Below, piece after piece: positions 53,109 through 61,183 of a stretch of DNA of 64,000 nucleotides. Position numbers and translations under genes: made by a program. Position 1 is the first letter of the stretch, and each line of letters starts with the position of its first letter. Below the pieces are notes generated by a model that saw nothing but the letters and a program-made list of their open reading frames with translations, did no database searches and was not told the origin of the DNA. This DNA comes from Streptomyces sp. NRRL B-3428 (GTDB taxonomy: Bacteria > Actinomycetota > Actinomycetes > Streptomycetales > Streptomycetaceae), in contig JOGW01000002.1 in the NCBI GenBank assembly GCA_000721375.1, forward strand, positions 744,001-808,000, written 5' to 3'.

Positions 53109-54401
53109 TCAGGCCTTGGTTTCGGGCTGCGGTGTCGAGGGGGACTCCTGGGCCCCGTCCTCGACCCGCTCACGCCCGGGCGTCTGCAGATCGAACTTGA
53201 CGATCGCGAACCGGAAGATGCCGTAGTAGAGGGCCGCGAAGGCCAGGCCTATGGGGATGAGGAGCCAAGGCTTGGTGGCGATCCCGTAGTTGACGATGTA
53301 GTCGATCGCCCCGGAGGAGAAGCCGAAGCCGTCGCGGATGCCGAGCGCGTAGCAGACGGCCATCGAGACACCGAAGAGCACGGCGTGGATCGCGTAGAGG
53401 ACCGGCGCGACGAACATGAAGCTGAACTCGATGGGCTCGGTGACACCCGTGACGAAGGCGGTCAGCGCGACCGAGATCATCATGCCCTTGACCATCTTGC
53501 GGTTCTCGGGACGCGCGGTGTGCGCGATGGCCATGGCGGCGGCCGGCAGCGCGAACATGTAGATCGGGAAGCCACCGGTCATGAACTGTCCGGCGCTCGG
53601 GTCACCGGCCAGGAAGCGGGCGATGTCGCCGTGCACCTCGGCGCCGGTCTGCGGGTTGGTGAAGGAGCCGGCCTCGAACCAGGGGAAGAACGAGAAGAAG
53701 TGGTGCATCCCGATCGGGATGAGCGCACGGACGACCAGACCGAACAGACCCGCGCCCCAGGCTCCGGTGCCGATCAGCCACTCGCCGAAGTGGAAGAACC
53801 AGTTGCCGACCTGCGGCCAGATCAGACCGAAGACGATGCCGACGCCGACGCCCGCGAAGGCGCTGAGGATCGGGACGAGGCGGCGGCCGCCGAAGAAGCC
53901 CAGCCACTCGGGCAGTTTGGTGCGGCTGAAGCGCTGGTAGAGCAGGGCGGCGACCAGGCCCATCACGATGCCGCCGAGCACCTTGGCGTCGAGCGGCTCG
54001 CCGTCGGCGCCCTTCGGGAAGGCCTCGCTGGCGAGCACCGCCTTGAAGACGAGGTAGCCGACCGCGGCCGACAGCGCGGTGGAGCCGTCCGCCTTCTTGG
54101 CGAAGCCGATGGCCACACCGATCGCGAAGAGCAGCGGCAGATTGTCGAAGACCGTCTGTCCGCCGGCGGCGAGGATGATGCCGAACTTCCGGATGAGCTC
54201 CGGGAAGGACTCGCGGCCGAGGAGGTCCGTGCCGCCGAGCCGGACGAGCAGCGCCGCGGCGGGCAGCACCGCCACCGGCAGCATCAGGCTGCGGCCGATC
54301 CGCTGCATCACGGCCATCACACCGCTCTTGCCCTTGGTGCCGCTCTTCTTGGCGGACTTCTTGGCGGACTTCTTGGCGGCGGGTGCCGCAGCCGTGGTCA
54401 T
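53109..54401 (-). CDS. PTS transporter EIIC, N-acetylglucosamine/glucose type
   Basis: 430 residues. A Lys-rich N-terminus (KKSAKKSAKKSGTKGKSG) precedes the EIIC core of the glucose/GlcNAc superfamily (MQRIGRSLMLPVAVLPAAAL, then PLLFAIGVAIGFAKKADGST, GMHHFFSFFPWFEAG and VTGVTEPIEFSFMF, the conserved G-I-T-E-P-I-E loop). There are about ten hydrophobic segments. Like other actinobacterial GlcNAc systems the EIIB domain is absent and must come from another gene. GGAGGAAG lies before the ATG at 54401. With the SIS gene downstream and the divergent GntR gene, it fits an amino-sugar uptake locus. Confidence 0.88.
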   Translation of the reverse strand: MTTAAAPAAKKSAKKSAKKSGTKGKSGVMAVMQRIGRSLMLPVAVLPAAALLVRLGGTDLLGRESFPELIRKFGIILAAGGQTVFDNLPLLFAIGVAIGFAKKADGSTALSAAVGYLVFKAVLASEAFPKGADGEPLDAKVLGGIVMGLVAALLYQRFSRTKLPEWLGFFGGRRLVPILSAFAGVGVGIVFGLIWPQVGNWFFHFGEWLIGTGAWGAGLFGLVVRALIPIGMHHFFSFFPWFEAGSFTNPQTGAEVHGDIARFLAGDPSAGQFMTGGFPIYMFALPAAAMAIAHTARPENRKMVKGMMISVALTAFVTGVTEPIEFSFMFVAPVLYAIHAVLFGVSMAVCYALGIRDGFGFSSGAIDYIVNYGIATKPWLLIPIGLAFAALYYGIFRFAIVKFDLQTPGRERVEDGAQESPSTPQPETKA

Positions 54402-54483
54402 CGTCTTCCTCCATCGCACCGTTGCGTAGTGGGGGCGCCCGTTGCAGGCGCTACGACCGCAAAGCTAAGCGGTGCATAAGCCA

Positions 54484-54588
54484 GTGGTCAACAGTGGTCT
54501 ACTGTGGTCCATATCGCAGGCCCAAGGCCCTGGGCCTTTCGTCTGGTGGATCGCAGACCGCTGGAGAAACCAACTGGTATACGGTGGT
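54484..54588. promoter_or_regulatory. GntR-type operator region with repeated TGGTC half-sites
   Basis: GTGGTC occurs at 54484, 54494 and 54504 with an exact 10-bp period. AGTGGTCTA, inside AGTGGTCTACTGTGGT (54493-54508), matches the half-site of the DasR-type dre consensus A[C/G]TGGTCTAGACCA. A related ACTGGTATACGGTGGT (54573-54588) lies just before the GntR start. The second halves are direct rather than inverted. Located between the PTS and GntR genes, it should control both. Confidence 0.6.
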
Positions 54589-54592
54589 AGCC

Positions 54593-55357
54593 ATGCAGGA
54601 CGACAGCACTCCCGCCCGCACACCGCAGCGCGCGAGCAGCCCCGAGCCGCTCTGGGCGCAGACCGCCGAACTGATCGTCGAGGAGATCGCCCGGCGCGGT
54701 CTGCGCTCGGGCGACCGGCTACCGGCGGAGCGCGAGTTGTGCACCGCGCTCGACATCTCCCGGATGACCTTGCGCAAGGCGCTGACGCACCTCGTGGAGC
54801 GCGGTGTGGTCACCGCTTCGCACGGACGCGGGTGGTTCGTCGCTTCGCCGGTACCCGCCGCGAACCGCGAGTGGCCGAGCGAGCTGGAGTCGTTCACGGC
54901 CACCGCTTTGCGCAAGCACATGCGCCCGTCCTCGCTGGTGCTGAGCAGCAGCACGCGGGCGGCCTCACTCGACGAGTCCGACCGCCTCGACGTACCGGCC
55001 GGCACCACGCTGTTCGCCCTGGAGCGGGTGCGGCTGCTCAACGACGTACGGATCGCCGTGGACCGCAGCCTGCTCGTGGCCTCACTCGCCCAGGGCATCG
55101 AGGAAGCGGACTTCACCTCCGCCTCCTTGTTCGACGAACTACGCGGCCGCGGCGTAGAACTCGACCACTCCGAGACGGCCATCGAGGCGCGTGGCGCGGA
55201 CGGCGCCACGGCCTCGGAGCTCGGTGTCGAGACGGGTTCCCCGGTGCTCGTCCTCGACCAGACGATCTACACGAAGGACCGGCGGCCGGTACTCCTGTCG
55301 AAGGTGGAGTACAGCGGCGAGCGGTACCGGCTGCGGACCACGTTCCAGACCAACTGA
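54593..55357 (+). CDS. GntR/HutC-family regulator
   Basis: 254 residues. An N-terminal winged helix (about 20-85, GLRSGDRLPAERELCTALDI, then SRMTLRKALTHLVERGVVTA and HGRGWFVAS) is joined to a C-terminal UTRA ligand-binding domain (VLDQTIYTKDRRPVLLSKVE, ERYRLRTTFQ). UTRA domains bind sugar phosphates, and the gene is divergent from a GlcNAc-type PTS gene, so it is probably its repressor. The operator region between them carries DasR-like half-sites, and GGTGG lies just before the start. It is a paralogue-type relative of DasR by family; whether it is DasR itself cannot be decided here. Confidence 0.85.
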   Translation: MQDDSTPARTPQRASSPEPLWAQTAELIVEEIARRGLRSGDRLPAERELCTALDISRMTLRKALTHLVERGVVTASHGRGWFVASPVPAANREWPSELESFTATALRKHMRPSSLVLSSSTRAASLDESDRLDVPAGTTLFALERVRLLNDVRIAVDRSLLVASLAQGIEEADFTSASLFDELRGRGVELDHSETAIEARGADGATASELGVETGSPVLVLDQTIYTKDRRPVLLSKVEYSGERYRLRTTFQTN

Positions 55358-55460
55358 CGTCCAGTCTGCGCGCTCAGAGCATGCCGGACGGCCGCCAGAG
55401 GTCCGCAGTCACCGGGCCTTGCGTCACGCGGACGGCCAAAATCGCGCGAACCCCCGACCG

Positions 55461-55505
55461 TCACCCCTCGAAGGCTCACCGCTCGAAGGCTCACCCCTCG
55501 AAGGC
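55461..55505. repeat. Three-copy 15-bp tandem repeat at the 3' end of the TetR gene
   Basis: TCACC[C/G]CTCGAAGGC repeated head-to-tail three times (55461-55475, 55476-55490, 55491-55505), with one base difference in the middle copy. On the minus strand each copy ends in TGA in the same frame, giving the last codons of the TetR gene and then two repeated stop codons. Confidence 0.9.
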
Positions 55506-56015
55506 GTCCGCCCCGGTCTCCCACGCGGCCGACAGATCGGCAGTGCCCGGAAATCGGCCGTTGAGCTGGAGGATCACCATCCCGTGGGCGAAGGCCCAGG
55601 CCGCCCTTGCCGTATCGACATCGCCGCCGCACACCCGAAGCAGCGGGGCCGACGAGCGCTCCTCGATGCCCTCCGGGAGCGCTTCGCGCGGCAGGGAGCG
55701 CTCGGTGTTGAGCCGGTAGAGATGCGGGTGCGCGAGCGCGTACTCCCGATACGCCTTCATCAGCGCCGGGAGCGATTCCGCGGCCGCTTCGAGCGCCGCG
55801 CCGATCTCCTCCAGGCTGAGGATGATCAGTTCGAGCTCCAGCGCCGCCTTGTCCGGGAAGTGCTTGTAGAGCGAGGGCGCCTTGATGCCGAGGCGGTCGG
55901 CGAGGGCGCGCATGGTGAGCGCGGCCGCGCCGTGCTCCTCGAGCAGGGCGCGGGCCTCGGTGACGATCTCCCGTTTGCGGGGGGTCAGCCGGTCGGTGGT
56001 GGAGCGCTCAGACAC
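55491..56015 (-). CDS. TetR/AcrR-family regulator
   Basis: 174 residues. A canonical TetR N-terminal helix-turn-helix (KREIVTEARALLEEHGAAAL, TMRALADRLGIKAPSLYKHF) is followed by a ligand-binding domain of the WHG type (ERSLPREALPEGIEERSSAP and AFAHGMVILQLNGRFPG). It overlaps the upstream DUF4260 gene by 8 bases and is cotranscribed with it. Two palindromic GGCTAAC sites lie upstream of that operon, so the protein probably represses its own transcription. Its 3' end runs into the 15-bp triple repeat. Confidence 0.88.
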   Translation of the reverse strand: MSERSTTDRLTPRKREIVTEARALLEEHGAAALTMRALADRLGIKAPSLYKHFPDKAALELELIILSLEEIGAALEAAAESLPALMKAYREYALAHPHLYRLNTERSLPREALPEGIEERSSAPLLRVCGGDVDTARAAWAFAHGMVILQLNGRFPGTADLSAAWETGADAFEG

Positions 56016-56493
56016 GCTGGAGCCCTTCCTTCGTGCGCAGTCCGTAGCCGAAGGCGCGATCGTACGAGATATGGGCGAGCCAGCCGCACAGGCCCGCGAA
56101 GAGTGCGGGCGCGTACACCGGCAGGAAGGTGTACGCGAGCATCAGGCCGAACGGGATCAGGGCCCGGTGGGCCGCGTTGTAGTACGGGACCGCGCGGGGC
56201 GAGAGCTGTCCGCGGGCGAGCCGGGCCGAGCCCTGTATGTCGATGAAGAGCGCGAAGTCCGGGGCGAGGAAGAACGCGAAGGCCACGAGGCCGGCGAGCC
56301 AGCCGTGGTTGACGCCCTCGAGGATCGCGAACGCCGTCCAGAACAGGGCGCCCGCGAACCAGGCCGTCCGGCGCAGCTTCGCACCGAGGGAGAGCTTGCG
56401 GCGGGTGTGCGGCGAGGTGGTGGTCACGGCGGCCGTGGCGGTCGCAGCGGCCGTAGTGGTCGCGGCGGCCGTGGTGATGGTCGTGGTGGTCAT
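56008..56493 (-). CDS. DUF4260 family membrane protein
   Basis: 161 residues. A Thr/Ala-rich low-complexity N-terminus (TTTTITTAAATTTAAATATA) is followed by membrane helices (WFAGALFWTAFAILEGVNHG, LAGLVAFAFFLAPDFALFI, ALIPFGLMLAYTFLPVYAP, ALFAGLCGWLAHISYDRAFG), matching the four-helix DUF4260 pattern. The function is unknown. GGAAGGGG precedes the ATG. It is the first gene of an operon with a TetR regulator whose operator sits about 45-90 bases upstream, so it is likely the regulated target. Confidence 0.82.
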   Translation of the reverse strand: MTTTTITTAAATTTAAATATAAVTTTSPHTRRKLSLGAKLRRTAWFAGALFWTAFAILEGVNHGWLAGLVAFAFFLAPDFALFIDIQGSARLARGQLSPRAVPYYNAAHRALIPFGLMLAYTFLPVYAPALFAGLCGWLAHISYDRAFGYGLRTKEGLQRV

Positions 56494-56537
56494 GGCGGTC
56501 CCCTTCCGTCCGGCTGTTCTCTTCGGGCTTCACCGAC

Positions 56538-56582
56538 TGGCTAACCCCGTTAGCCACAACCGTAGGGCTAACGTCGTTAGCC
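56538..56582. promoter_or_regulatory. Two palindromic operators for the TetR regulator
   Basis: TGGCTAACCCCGTTAGCCA (56538-56556) is an 8-bp perfect palindrome with a 3-base spacer, and GGCTAACGTCGTTAGCC (56566-56582) repeats the same arms with another 3-base spacer. Centres lie 27 bp apart. Together they sit in front of the DUF4260-TetR operon and also face the MerR gene. Confidence 0.8.
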
Positions 56583-56619
56583 GTCAAGCGGTCAGCGCGA
56601 CCACCCCGACAGCCCGCGC

Positions 56620-56652
56620 TTGACCTTGCCGCAGCGTCAGGGTTTCTACTGA
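56620..56652 (+). promoter_or_regulatory. MerR-type promoter-operator
   Basis: TTGACC (56620-56625) is a fair -35, and 19 to 21 bases later TCTACT or TACTGA (56645-56652) could be the -10; the 19-base spacer is typical of MerR promoters. The spacer contains an imperfect palindrome TTGACCTTGC / GCAGCGTCAG (7 of 10 pairs). The ATG follows within 10 bases of the -10, so the message may be nearly leaderless. Confidence 0.55.
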
Positions 56653-56656
56653 TCGC

Positions 56657-57433
56657 ATGCGTATCGGCGAGATCGCCGCACTCGCCGGGGTCACCCCCCG
56701 CGCAGTGCGGCACTACCACCACCTCGGGCTGCTGCCCGAGCCCGTCCGGCTGCCCAACGGCTACCGCGACTACGGCATCCGGCATGCCGTGGCGCTGGCC
56801 CGTATCCGCCGGCTGACCGAGCTGGGCCTCGGCCTGCCCGAGGTACGCGATGTGCTCGCGGACGACGAGGGGCGCGAACTGGCCGAGGTCCTCGAGGAGC
56901 TGGATGCGGACCTCGCCCGCCAGGAGGCCGCGATCGAGGAGCGGCGGGCGCGCCTGCGGGTGCTGCTTGAGCAGGCGCGGGCCGGGACGCTGCCCGCGGA
57001 GGGACCGGTGTCGCCGGGGCTCGCGGAGCTGCTCTCCGCCTTCTCTCCGAGCGGTTCCGCGAGCGCCGCCAAGGACCGCGACCACCTGACGCTGATCGAC
57101 TCGCTGGCCACGGCCGAGGACCGCGACCGGCTGCTCACCGCCCTGCGCCCGCTCGCCGAGGACGGCGAACTGGCCGCCAGGATCCATGAGTTGTACGTAC
57201 GCCTGGACGAACTCGTGGACGCCGAGCCGGACGATCCACGGGTCGGGCCGCTCGCCGAGCAGTTCGCCGCCGTCGTACCGGATGCCGTGCTCGACCTGTT
57301 CGGCGCGGCGGACGAGGCGAGCCGTGAGCACCCGTTCGGGCAGGCCATGCTGGACGATTTCGCGCCCGCGCAGGCCGCCGTGGTGCGGCAGTTGATGACC
57401 GCGCTCGCACAAAGAGGGAGGGAGACGGCATGA
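56657..57433 (+). CDS. MerR-family regulator
   Basis: 258 residues. The N-terminal MerR helix-turn-helix (RIGEIAALAGVTPRAVRHYH, then LPNGYRDYGIRHAVALARIR) is followed by a coiled-coil dimerisation helix (LAEVLEELDADLARQEAAIE) and a C-terminal helical domain with DRDHLTLIDSLATAEDRDRL. The absence of Cys in the effector region argues against metal sensing. It ends in ATGA overlap with a membrane-protein gene, probably its regulatory partner or target. Autoregulation through the MerR-type operator upstream is likely. Confidence 0.85.
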   Translation: MRIGEIAALAGVTPRAVRHYHHLGLLPEPVRLPNGYRDYGIRHAVALARIRRLTELGLGLPEVRDVLADDEGRELAEVLEELDADLARQEAAIEERRARLRVLLEQARAGTLPAEGPVSPGLAELLSAFSPSGSASAAKDRDHLTLIDSLATAEDRDRLLTALRPLAEDGELAARIHELYVRLDELVDAEPDDPRVGPLAEQFAAVVPDAVLDLFGAADEASREHPFGQAMLDDFAPAQAAVVRQLMTALAQRGRETA

Positions 57434-58086
57434 GAAAGAGGGAGGGGTACGGCATGAGGAGGACCTGGCGAATCCTGAAGCGGCTCACGGTCCATGAGTT
57501 CAAGGCCTTCCACAGCCTGGGTCTGTGGATCGCACGCCGCCGCCATGAGGTCGGCCCCGGCGCGCACGCCGCCGGCTACACCCAGGCACAGACCGCGCTG
57601 ATCTTCGGTTTCCTGTTCGTGGCGGTCGTCGAGACCGTCGTGCTGCTGTTCCTGATCCCCTGGCCGCTGGTGCACGCGATGGTCACGTTCATCGACGTGT
57701 ACGGAGTGATCCAGATCCTCGGACTGCACGCGGCCTGCGTCACCCGGCCCCATGTGGCACAGGCGGACGGCTCGTTGAGGCTGCGCTACGGGGCGCTGTT
57801 CGATCTGCGGATACAGGCCGAGGACATCGCCTCCGTACGGGTGGACCGGCGCTATCCGCAGAGCAAGCACTTCCAGCTGAGCGAGGACGGAGTGCTCGAC
57901 GTGGTGATCGGCGGGCAGACGACAGTGACGGTCGAGCTCACCGAACCCGTCTCCTTCGTCCGGCCGTTGGGCAGCCACGGCCGGGCGCGCGTCTTCCGTT
58001 TCAACGCGGACGACCCGGGAGCTCTGGTGGCCGCGCTCAGGCAGGCGCGAACTGCACCTTCGCCTTCCCCGGATCCGCTTGGGTGA
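57430..58086 (+). CDS. Membrane protein coupled to MerR gene
   Basis: 218 residues, unrecognised. Two membrane helices lie at about 55-105 (ALIFGFLFVAVVETVVLLFL, VTFIDVYGVIQILGLHAACV), with a basic N-terminal amphipathic region (RTWRILKRLTVHEFKAFHSL). A C-terminal soluble domain (LRLRYGALFDLRIQAEDIAS, GGQTTVTVELTEPVSFVRPL) resembles the PH-like domains of small bacterial membrane proteins. The ATG overlaps the MerR stop (ATGA). It converges on and overlaps the 3' end of the ribonuclease gene by 50 bases. Confidence 0.7.
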   Translation: MRKREGYGMRRTWRILKRLTVHEFKAFHSLGLWIARRRHEVGPGAHAAGYTQAQTALIFGFLFVAVVETVVLLFLIPWPLVHAMVTFIDVYGVIQILGLHAACVTRPHVAQADGSLRLRYGALFDLRIQAEDIASVRVDRRYPQSKHFQLSEDGVLDVVIGGQTTVTVELTEPVSFVRPLGSHGRARVFRFNADDPGALVAALRQARTAPSPSPDPLG

Positions 58087-59479
58087 GCCGCACCCGCAGC
58101 CGCTCCCCCAGGGGCAGCTTGGTCTCGCCGCCCTCGATCCGGGCGACCACCGCGGGGTCCTCCAAGTGCAAGGTGCCGACGGTCGGTTGGCGGTCCTTCA
58201 CATCGATGACGTACGCGTCGAAGATCTCGCCGACCCGGTCCTTGAGCAGCGCGGCCTCGACGATGTCCACGCACTCGCGCTCGATGCTGTTGGCGCGCCG
58301 GGTGCCGTCGGCCATCTCCTGCGGCAGCGCGTCGAGCGCGGCGAGGACCCACTCGGGCGGTTCCTGCCCGGCCACGGCGGCGAGACAGAGCTCGCCCGCG
58401 TAGCGGTCCACGAGGCGGCGCAGCGGCGCGGTGCAGTGGGTGTATTCATCGGCCACTGCCGCGTGGATACGGGGGTCGGGGAGCTCGCCGCCGGTGAAGA
58501 CCGTGTAGCCCGCGCCCCGCAGCAACGACGTGCACTCCTGCAGGAAGGCCGCGTGGTTGCCATGGCGCGGATCGAGTCCTCGTACGACATCGGCGTACGG
58601 CATATGGCGTGGCCAGTCGATGCCGAGCGCCTTCGCGGAGCGACGGAGCCGGCCGACCGCGCCCTGCGGAGCGGCGGGCAGGGTGCGCAGGATGCCGGTG
58701 CCGTACTCGATCATCAGATCCGCGGCCGCGGCCCCGGTGAGCAGGGAGATATGGGCGTTCCAGCCGTCGGCGGGCAGGGGGGCGCGGTACTCCAGGTGGT
58801 AGCCGTCCTCCCGCTCGACGATCTCCTGCTCGGGGACGTTGAGGGAGATGCCGCCGCGGGCGATCTCCTGCTGGTCGCGCAGGAGGCCGATGTCCTTGAG
58901 GAGTGCGAGCGGCTCCTCGGCGGTGCCGTTGTCGATGGCCTTCTGCACACCGTCGTAGTCGAGTTTGGCGCGGCTGCGGACGATCGCGCGGTGCACGTCG
59001 GTGGCGACGGACCGGCCCTCGGCGTCGAGGTCGATGGTCCACAGCAGCGCCGGGCAGTCCTGGTCGGGCAGCAGACTCGCGGCGCCCTCGGAAAGCGAGG
59101 ACGGGTGCAGGGGCGTCTTCCCGTCGGGGAAGTAGAGGGTCGTGACCCGGGCGTGCGCCTCCCGGTCGAGCGCACCGCCGGGCTTCACCCAGGCCGCGAC
59201 ATCGGCGATCGCGTAGCTGACCCGGAAGCCGCTGCCGCGCCGCTCCAGGAACATCGCCTGGTCCAGATCCCTGGACGTGGGCGGGTCGATGGTGAAGAAC
59301 GGGATGTCGGTGGCGTCCCGGTGCCCGCTCAGATCGGGCGACTCGAGCGCCGACTCGACCTCCGCGAGCACATCGGCCGGGAAGTCCGCCGGCACTTCGA
59401 GGCGCGTACGCAGCTCACGCAACGCCGCCCCCAAGGGGGCTTCGGCTGCGCCGGACACATGCATATGGCGGCGGGGCAT
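58037..59479 (-). CDS. RNB domain ribonuclease (RNase II/R family)
   Basis: 480 residues from the ATG chosen. The RNB catalytic motif FFTIDPPTSRDLDQAMFLER lies at about 53-72 (its Asp residues hold the metal), followed by YAIADVAAWVKPGGALDREA, SLLPDQDCPALLWTIDLDAE and RRLVDRYAGELCL. The C-terminal part (GEIFDAYVIDVKDRQPTVGT) may act as an S1-like RNA-binding tail. It degrades RNA in the 3' to 5' direction. The cold-shock N-terminal domains of RNase II/R are missing, giving the short actinobacterial form. Two Mets (MPRRHMHVSG) make the exact start uncertain by five codons. Confidence 0.88.
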   Translation of the reverse strand: MPRRHMHVSGAAEAPLGAALRELRTRLEVPADFPADVLAEVESALESPDLSGHRDATDIPFFTIDPPTSRDLDQAMFLERRGSGFRVSYAIADVAAWVKPGGALDREAHARVTTLYFPDGKTPLHPSSLSEGAASLLPDQDCPALLWTIDLDAEGRSVATDVHRAIVRSRAKLDYDGVQKAIDNGTAEEPLALLKDIGLLRDQQEIARGGISLNVPEQEIVEREDGYHLEYRAPLPADGWNAHISLLTGAAAADLMIEYGTGILRTLPAAPQGAVGRLRRSAKALGIDWPRHMPYADVVRGLDPRHGNHAAFLQECTSLLRGAGYTVFTGGELPDPRIHAAVADEYTHCTAPLRRLVDRYAGELCLAAVAGQEPPEWVLAALDALPQEMADGTRRANSIERECVDIVEAALLKDRVGEIFDAYVIDVKDRQPTVGTLHLEDPAVVARIEGGETKLPLGERLRVRLTQADPGKAKVQFAPA

Positions 59480-59601
59480 GTGTCGAGCGTAGGGCGGGCG
59501 GGGGTTGGGCGCGCGGTCTGCGGAGCACGGGTGCGGGCACCGGCTGGGTAACCTGGCGCGGGGCCGCACCCCCGCCTCGTAACGCAGAAGGAGAACGAAA
59601 C

Positions 59602-60402
59602 GTGCTCGTGCTGTTGCCGCCGTCCGAGGGAAAGGCCGACTCGGGCCGTGGCGCCCCGCTGAAGCCGGAGTCGCTCTCCCTGCCGGGCCTCGCCGAGGCG
59701 CGCGCGGCCGTGCTCGACGAGCTGGTCGAGCTGTGCGTCACCGACGAGGAGCGGGCGCGTGAGGTGCTCGGTCTGAGCGAGGGGCTGCGCGGCGAGATCG
59801 CCAAGAACGTGGACCTGCGGACCGCGGGTGCGCGTCCGGCGGGCGAGATCTACACGGGGGTCCTCTACGACGCGCTGGGTCTCGCCACCCTGGACGCGGC
59901 GGCCAAGCGGCGGGCCGCGAAGTCGCTGCTGGTGTTCTCCGGGCTCTGGGGCGCCGTGCGGATCGGCGACCGTATCCCCTCGTACCGCTGCTCGATGGGG
60001 GTGAAGCTGCCGAAGCTCGGCGCCCTCGGTGCTTACTGGCGCGAGCCGATGGCGGAGGCCATGCCGGAGGCGGCCGGTGACGGGCTCGTGCTCGATCTGC
60101 GCTCGTCGGCGTACGCGAGCGCATGGAAGCCGAAGGGCGAGGTCGCGGGCCGGACGGCCACGGTGCGCGTGCTCCACTCGCAGATGGTCGACGGCGTGGA
60201 GAAGCGCTCGGTGGTCAGCCACTTCAACAAGGCGACCAAGGGCCGGCTCGTACGGGATCTGCTGATGACGGGGGCGAAGCCGGGCGGCCCCGCGGAGCTG
60301 GTCGGCGTACTGCGTGATCTCGGATACGTGGTGGAGGCGCAGGAGCCGGCCCGGGGTGGGCGGCCGTGGGCGCTGGACGTGGTGGTGACGGAGATCCACT
60401 GA
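59602..60402 (+). CDS. yaaA: Peroxide stress protein YaaA
   Basis: 266 residues of the YaaA/DUF328 family, recognised from LVLLPPSEGKADSGRGAPLK at the start, LLVFSGLWGAVRIGDRIPSY in the middle and VSHFNKATKGRLVRDLLMTG near the end. Homologues lower iron-dependent oxidative damage in cells exposed to peroxide. The GTG start has an AAGGAG site. It is an ordinary monocistronic-looking core gene in the stretch running to the end of the window. Confidence 0.92.
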   Translation: MLVLLPPSEGKADSGRGAPLKPESLSLPGLAEARAAVLDELVELCVTDEERAREVLGLSEGLRGEIAKNVDLRTAGARPAGEIYTGVLYDALGLATLDAAAKRRAAKSLLVFSGLWGAVRIGDRIPSYRCSMGVKLPKLGALGAYWREPMAEAMPEAAGDGLVLDLRSSAYASAWKPKGEVAGRTATVRVLHSQMVDGVEKRSVVSHFNKATKGRLVRDLLMTGAKPGGPAELVGVLRDLGYVVEAQEPARGGRPWALDVVVTEIH

Positions 60403-60443
60403 GGACGAGGGCAGGACGTCTGAGGGCGAGGACAGCCGTCACA

Positions 60444-60468
60444 TTGCACATGTTGCAACGCTCTTTGC
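60444..60468 (+). promoter_or_regulatory. Repeated TTGCA motif before the aldolase gene
   Basis: TTGCA at 60444-60448 and 60453-60457 (9-bp period) and TTGCG at 60464-60468, 33 bases before the aldolase start. They may be regulator half-sites; no assignment is possible. Confidence 0.3.
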
Positions 60469-60500
60469 GCAGAGTGCATCGCGCGCGGCAGGATGTGGCC

Positions 60501-61130
60501 ATGACTTCCGCTTCCGCGCCCTCTGTCCTCGATCTCGCCCCCGTCGTCCCCGTCGTCGTGATCGACGAGCTCGCCGACGCCGTGCCGCTCGCCAAGGCCC
60601 TCGTGGCCGGCGGTCTGCCCGCGATCGAGGTCACGCTGCGCACACCGGCCGCGCTCGACGCGATCCGGGCGATCGCGGCCGAGGTGCCGGGTGCGGTGGT
60701 CGGCGCGGGGACGGTGATATCCCCCGCGAACGTGCGCGACGCCGTGGACGCAGGGGCGCGCTTCCTGGTCAGCCCCGGGTGGACGGACGCTCTGCTCGAC
60801 GCGATGAAGGAGTCGGGGGTCCCGTTCCTTCCGGGCGTCTCGACCACGTCCGAGGTCGTGGCGCTGATCGAGCGCGGTGTGCGCGAGATGAAGTTCTTCC
60901 CGGCGGAGGCGGCGGGCGGCACCGCCTACCTCAAGTCCCTGGGCGGGCCGCTCCCCCAGGCCCGCTTCTGCCCGACCGGCGGCATCGGCCCGTCCTCCGC
61001 GCCGAGCTATCTCGCACTGAAGAACGTCGGCTGCGTGGGCGGCAGTTGGATGCTTCCGGCGGACGCGGTGGCGGCGAAGGACTGGGCGCGGGTGGAACAG
61101 CTGGCGCGCGCAGCGGCTTCCCTCCGCTAG
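60501..61130 (+). CDS. eda: KHG/KDPG-type aldolase
   Basis: 209 residues. The aldolase class I family is recognised by PVVPVVVIDELADAVPLAKA, the catalytic Glu in IEVTLRTPAALDAIRAI and the Schiff-base Lys in REMKFFPAEAAGG, followed by PQARFCPTGGIGPSSAPSYL. Cleaves 2-keto-3-deoxy-6-phosphogluconate to pyruvate and glyceraldehyde 3-phosphate and may also act on 2-keto-4-hydroxyglutarate. The ATG follows AGGATGTGG. Stands next to yaaA and a metallophosphoesterase gene on the same strand. Confidence 0.92.
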   Translation: MTSASAPSVLDLAPVVPVVVIDELADAVPLAKALVAGGLPAIEVTLRTPAALDAIRAIAAEVPGAVVGAGTVISPANVRDAVDAGARFLVSPGWTDALLDAMKESGVPFLPGVSTTSEVVALIERGVREMKFFPAEAAGGTAYLKSLGGPLPQARFCPTGGIGPSSAPSYLALKNVGCVGGSWMLPADAVAAKDWARVEQLARAAASLR

Positions 61131-61183
61131 GCATTGCCGGGAACTCCCTGTCCGGCGGAGGTCGTTGAGGCTAGCGTCCGGCC

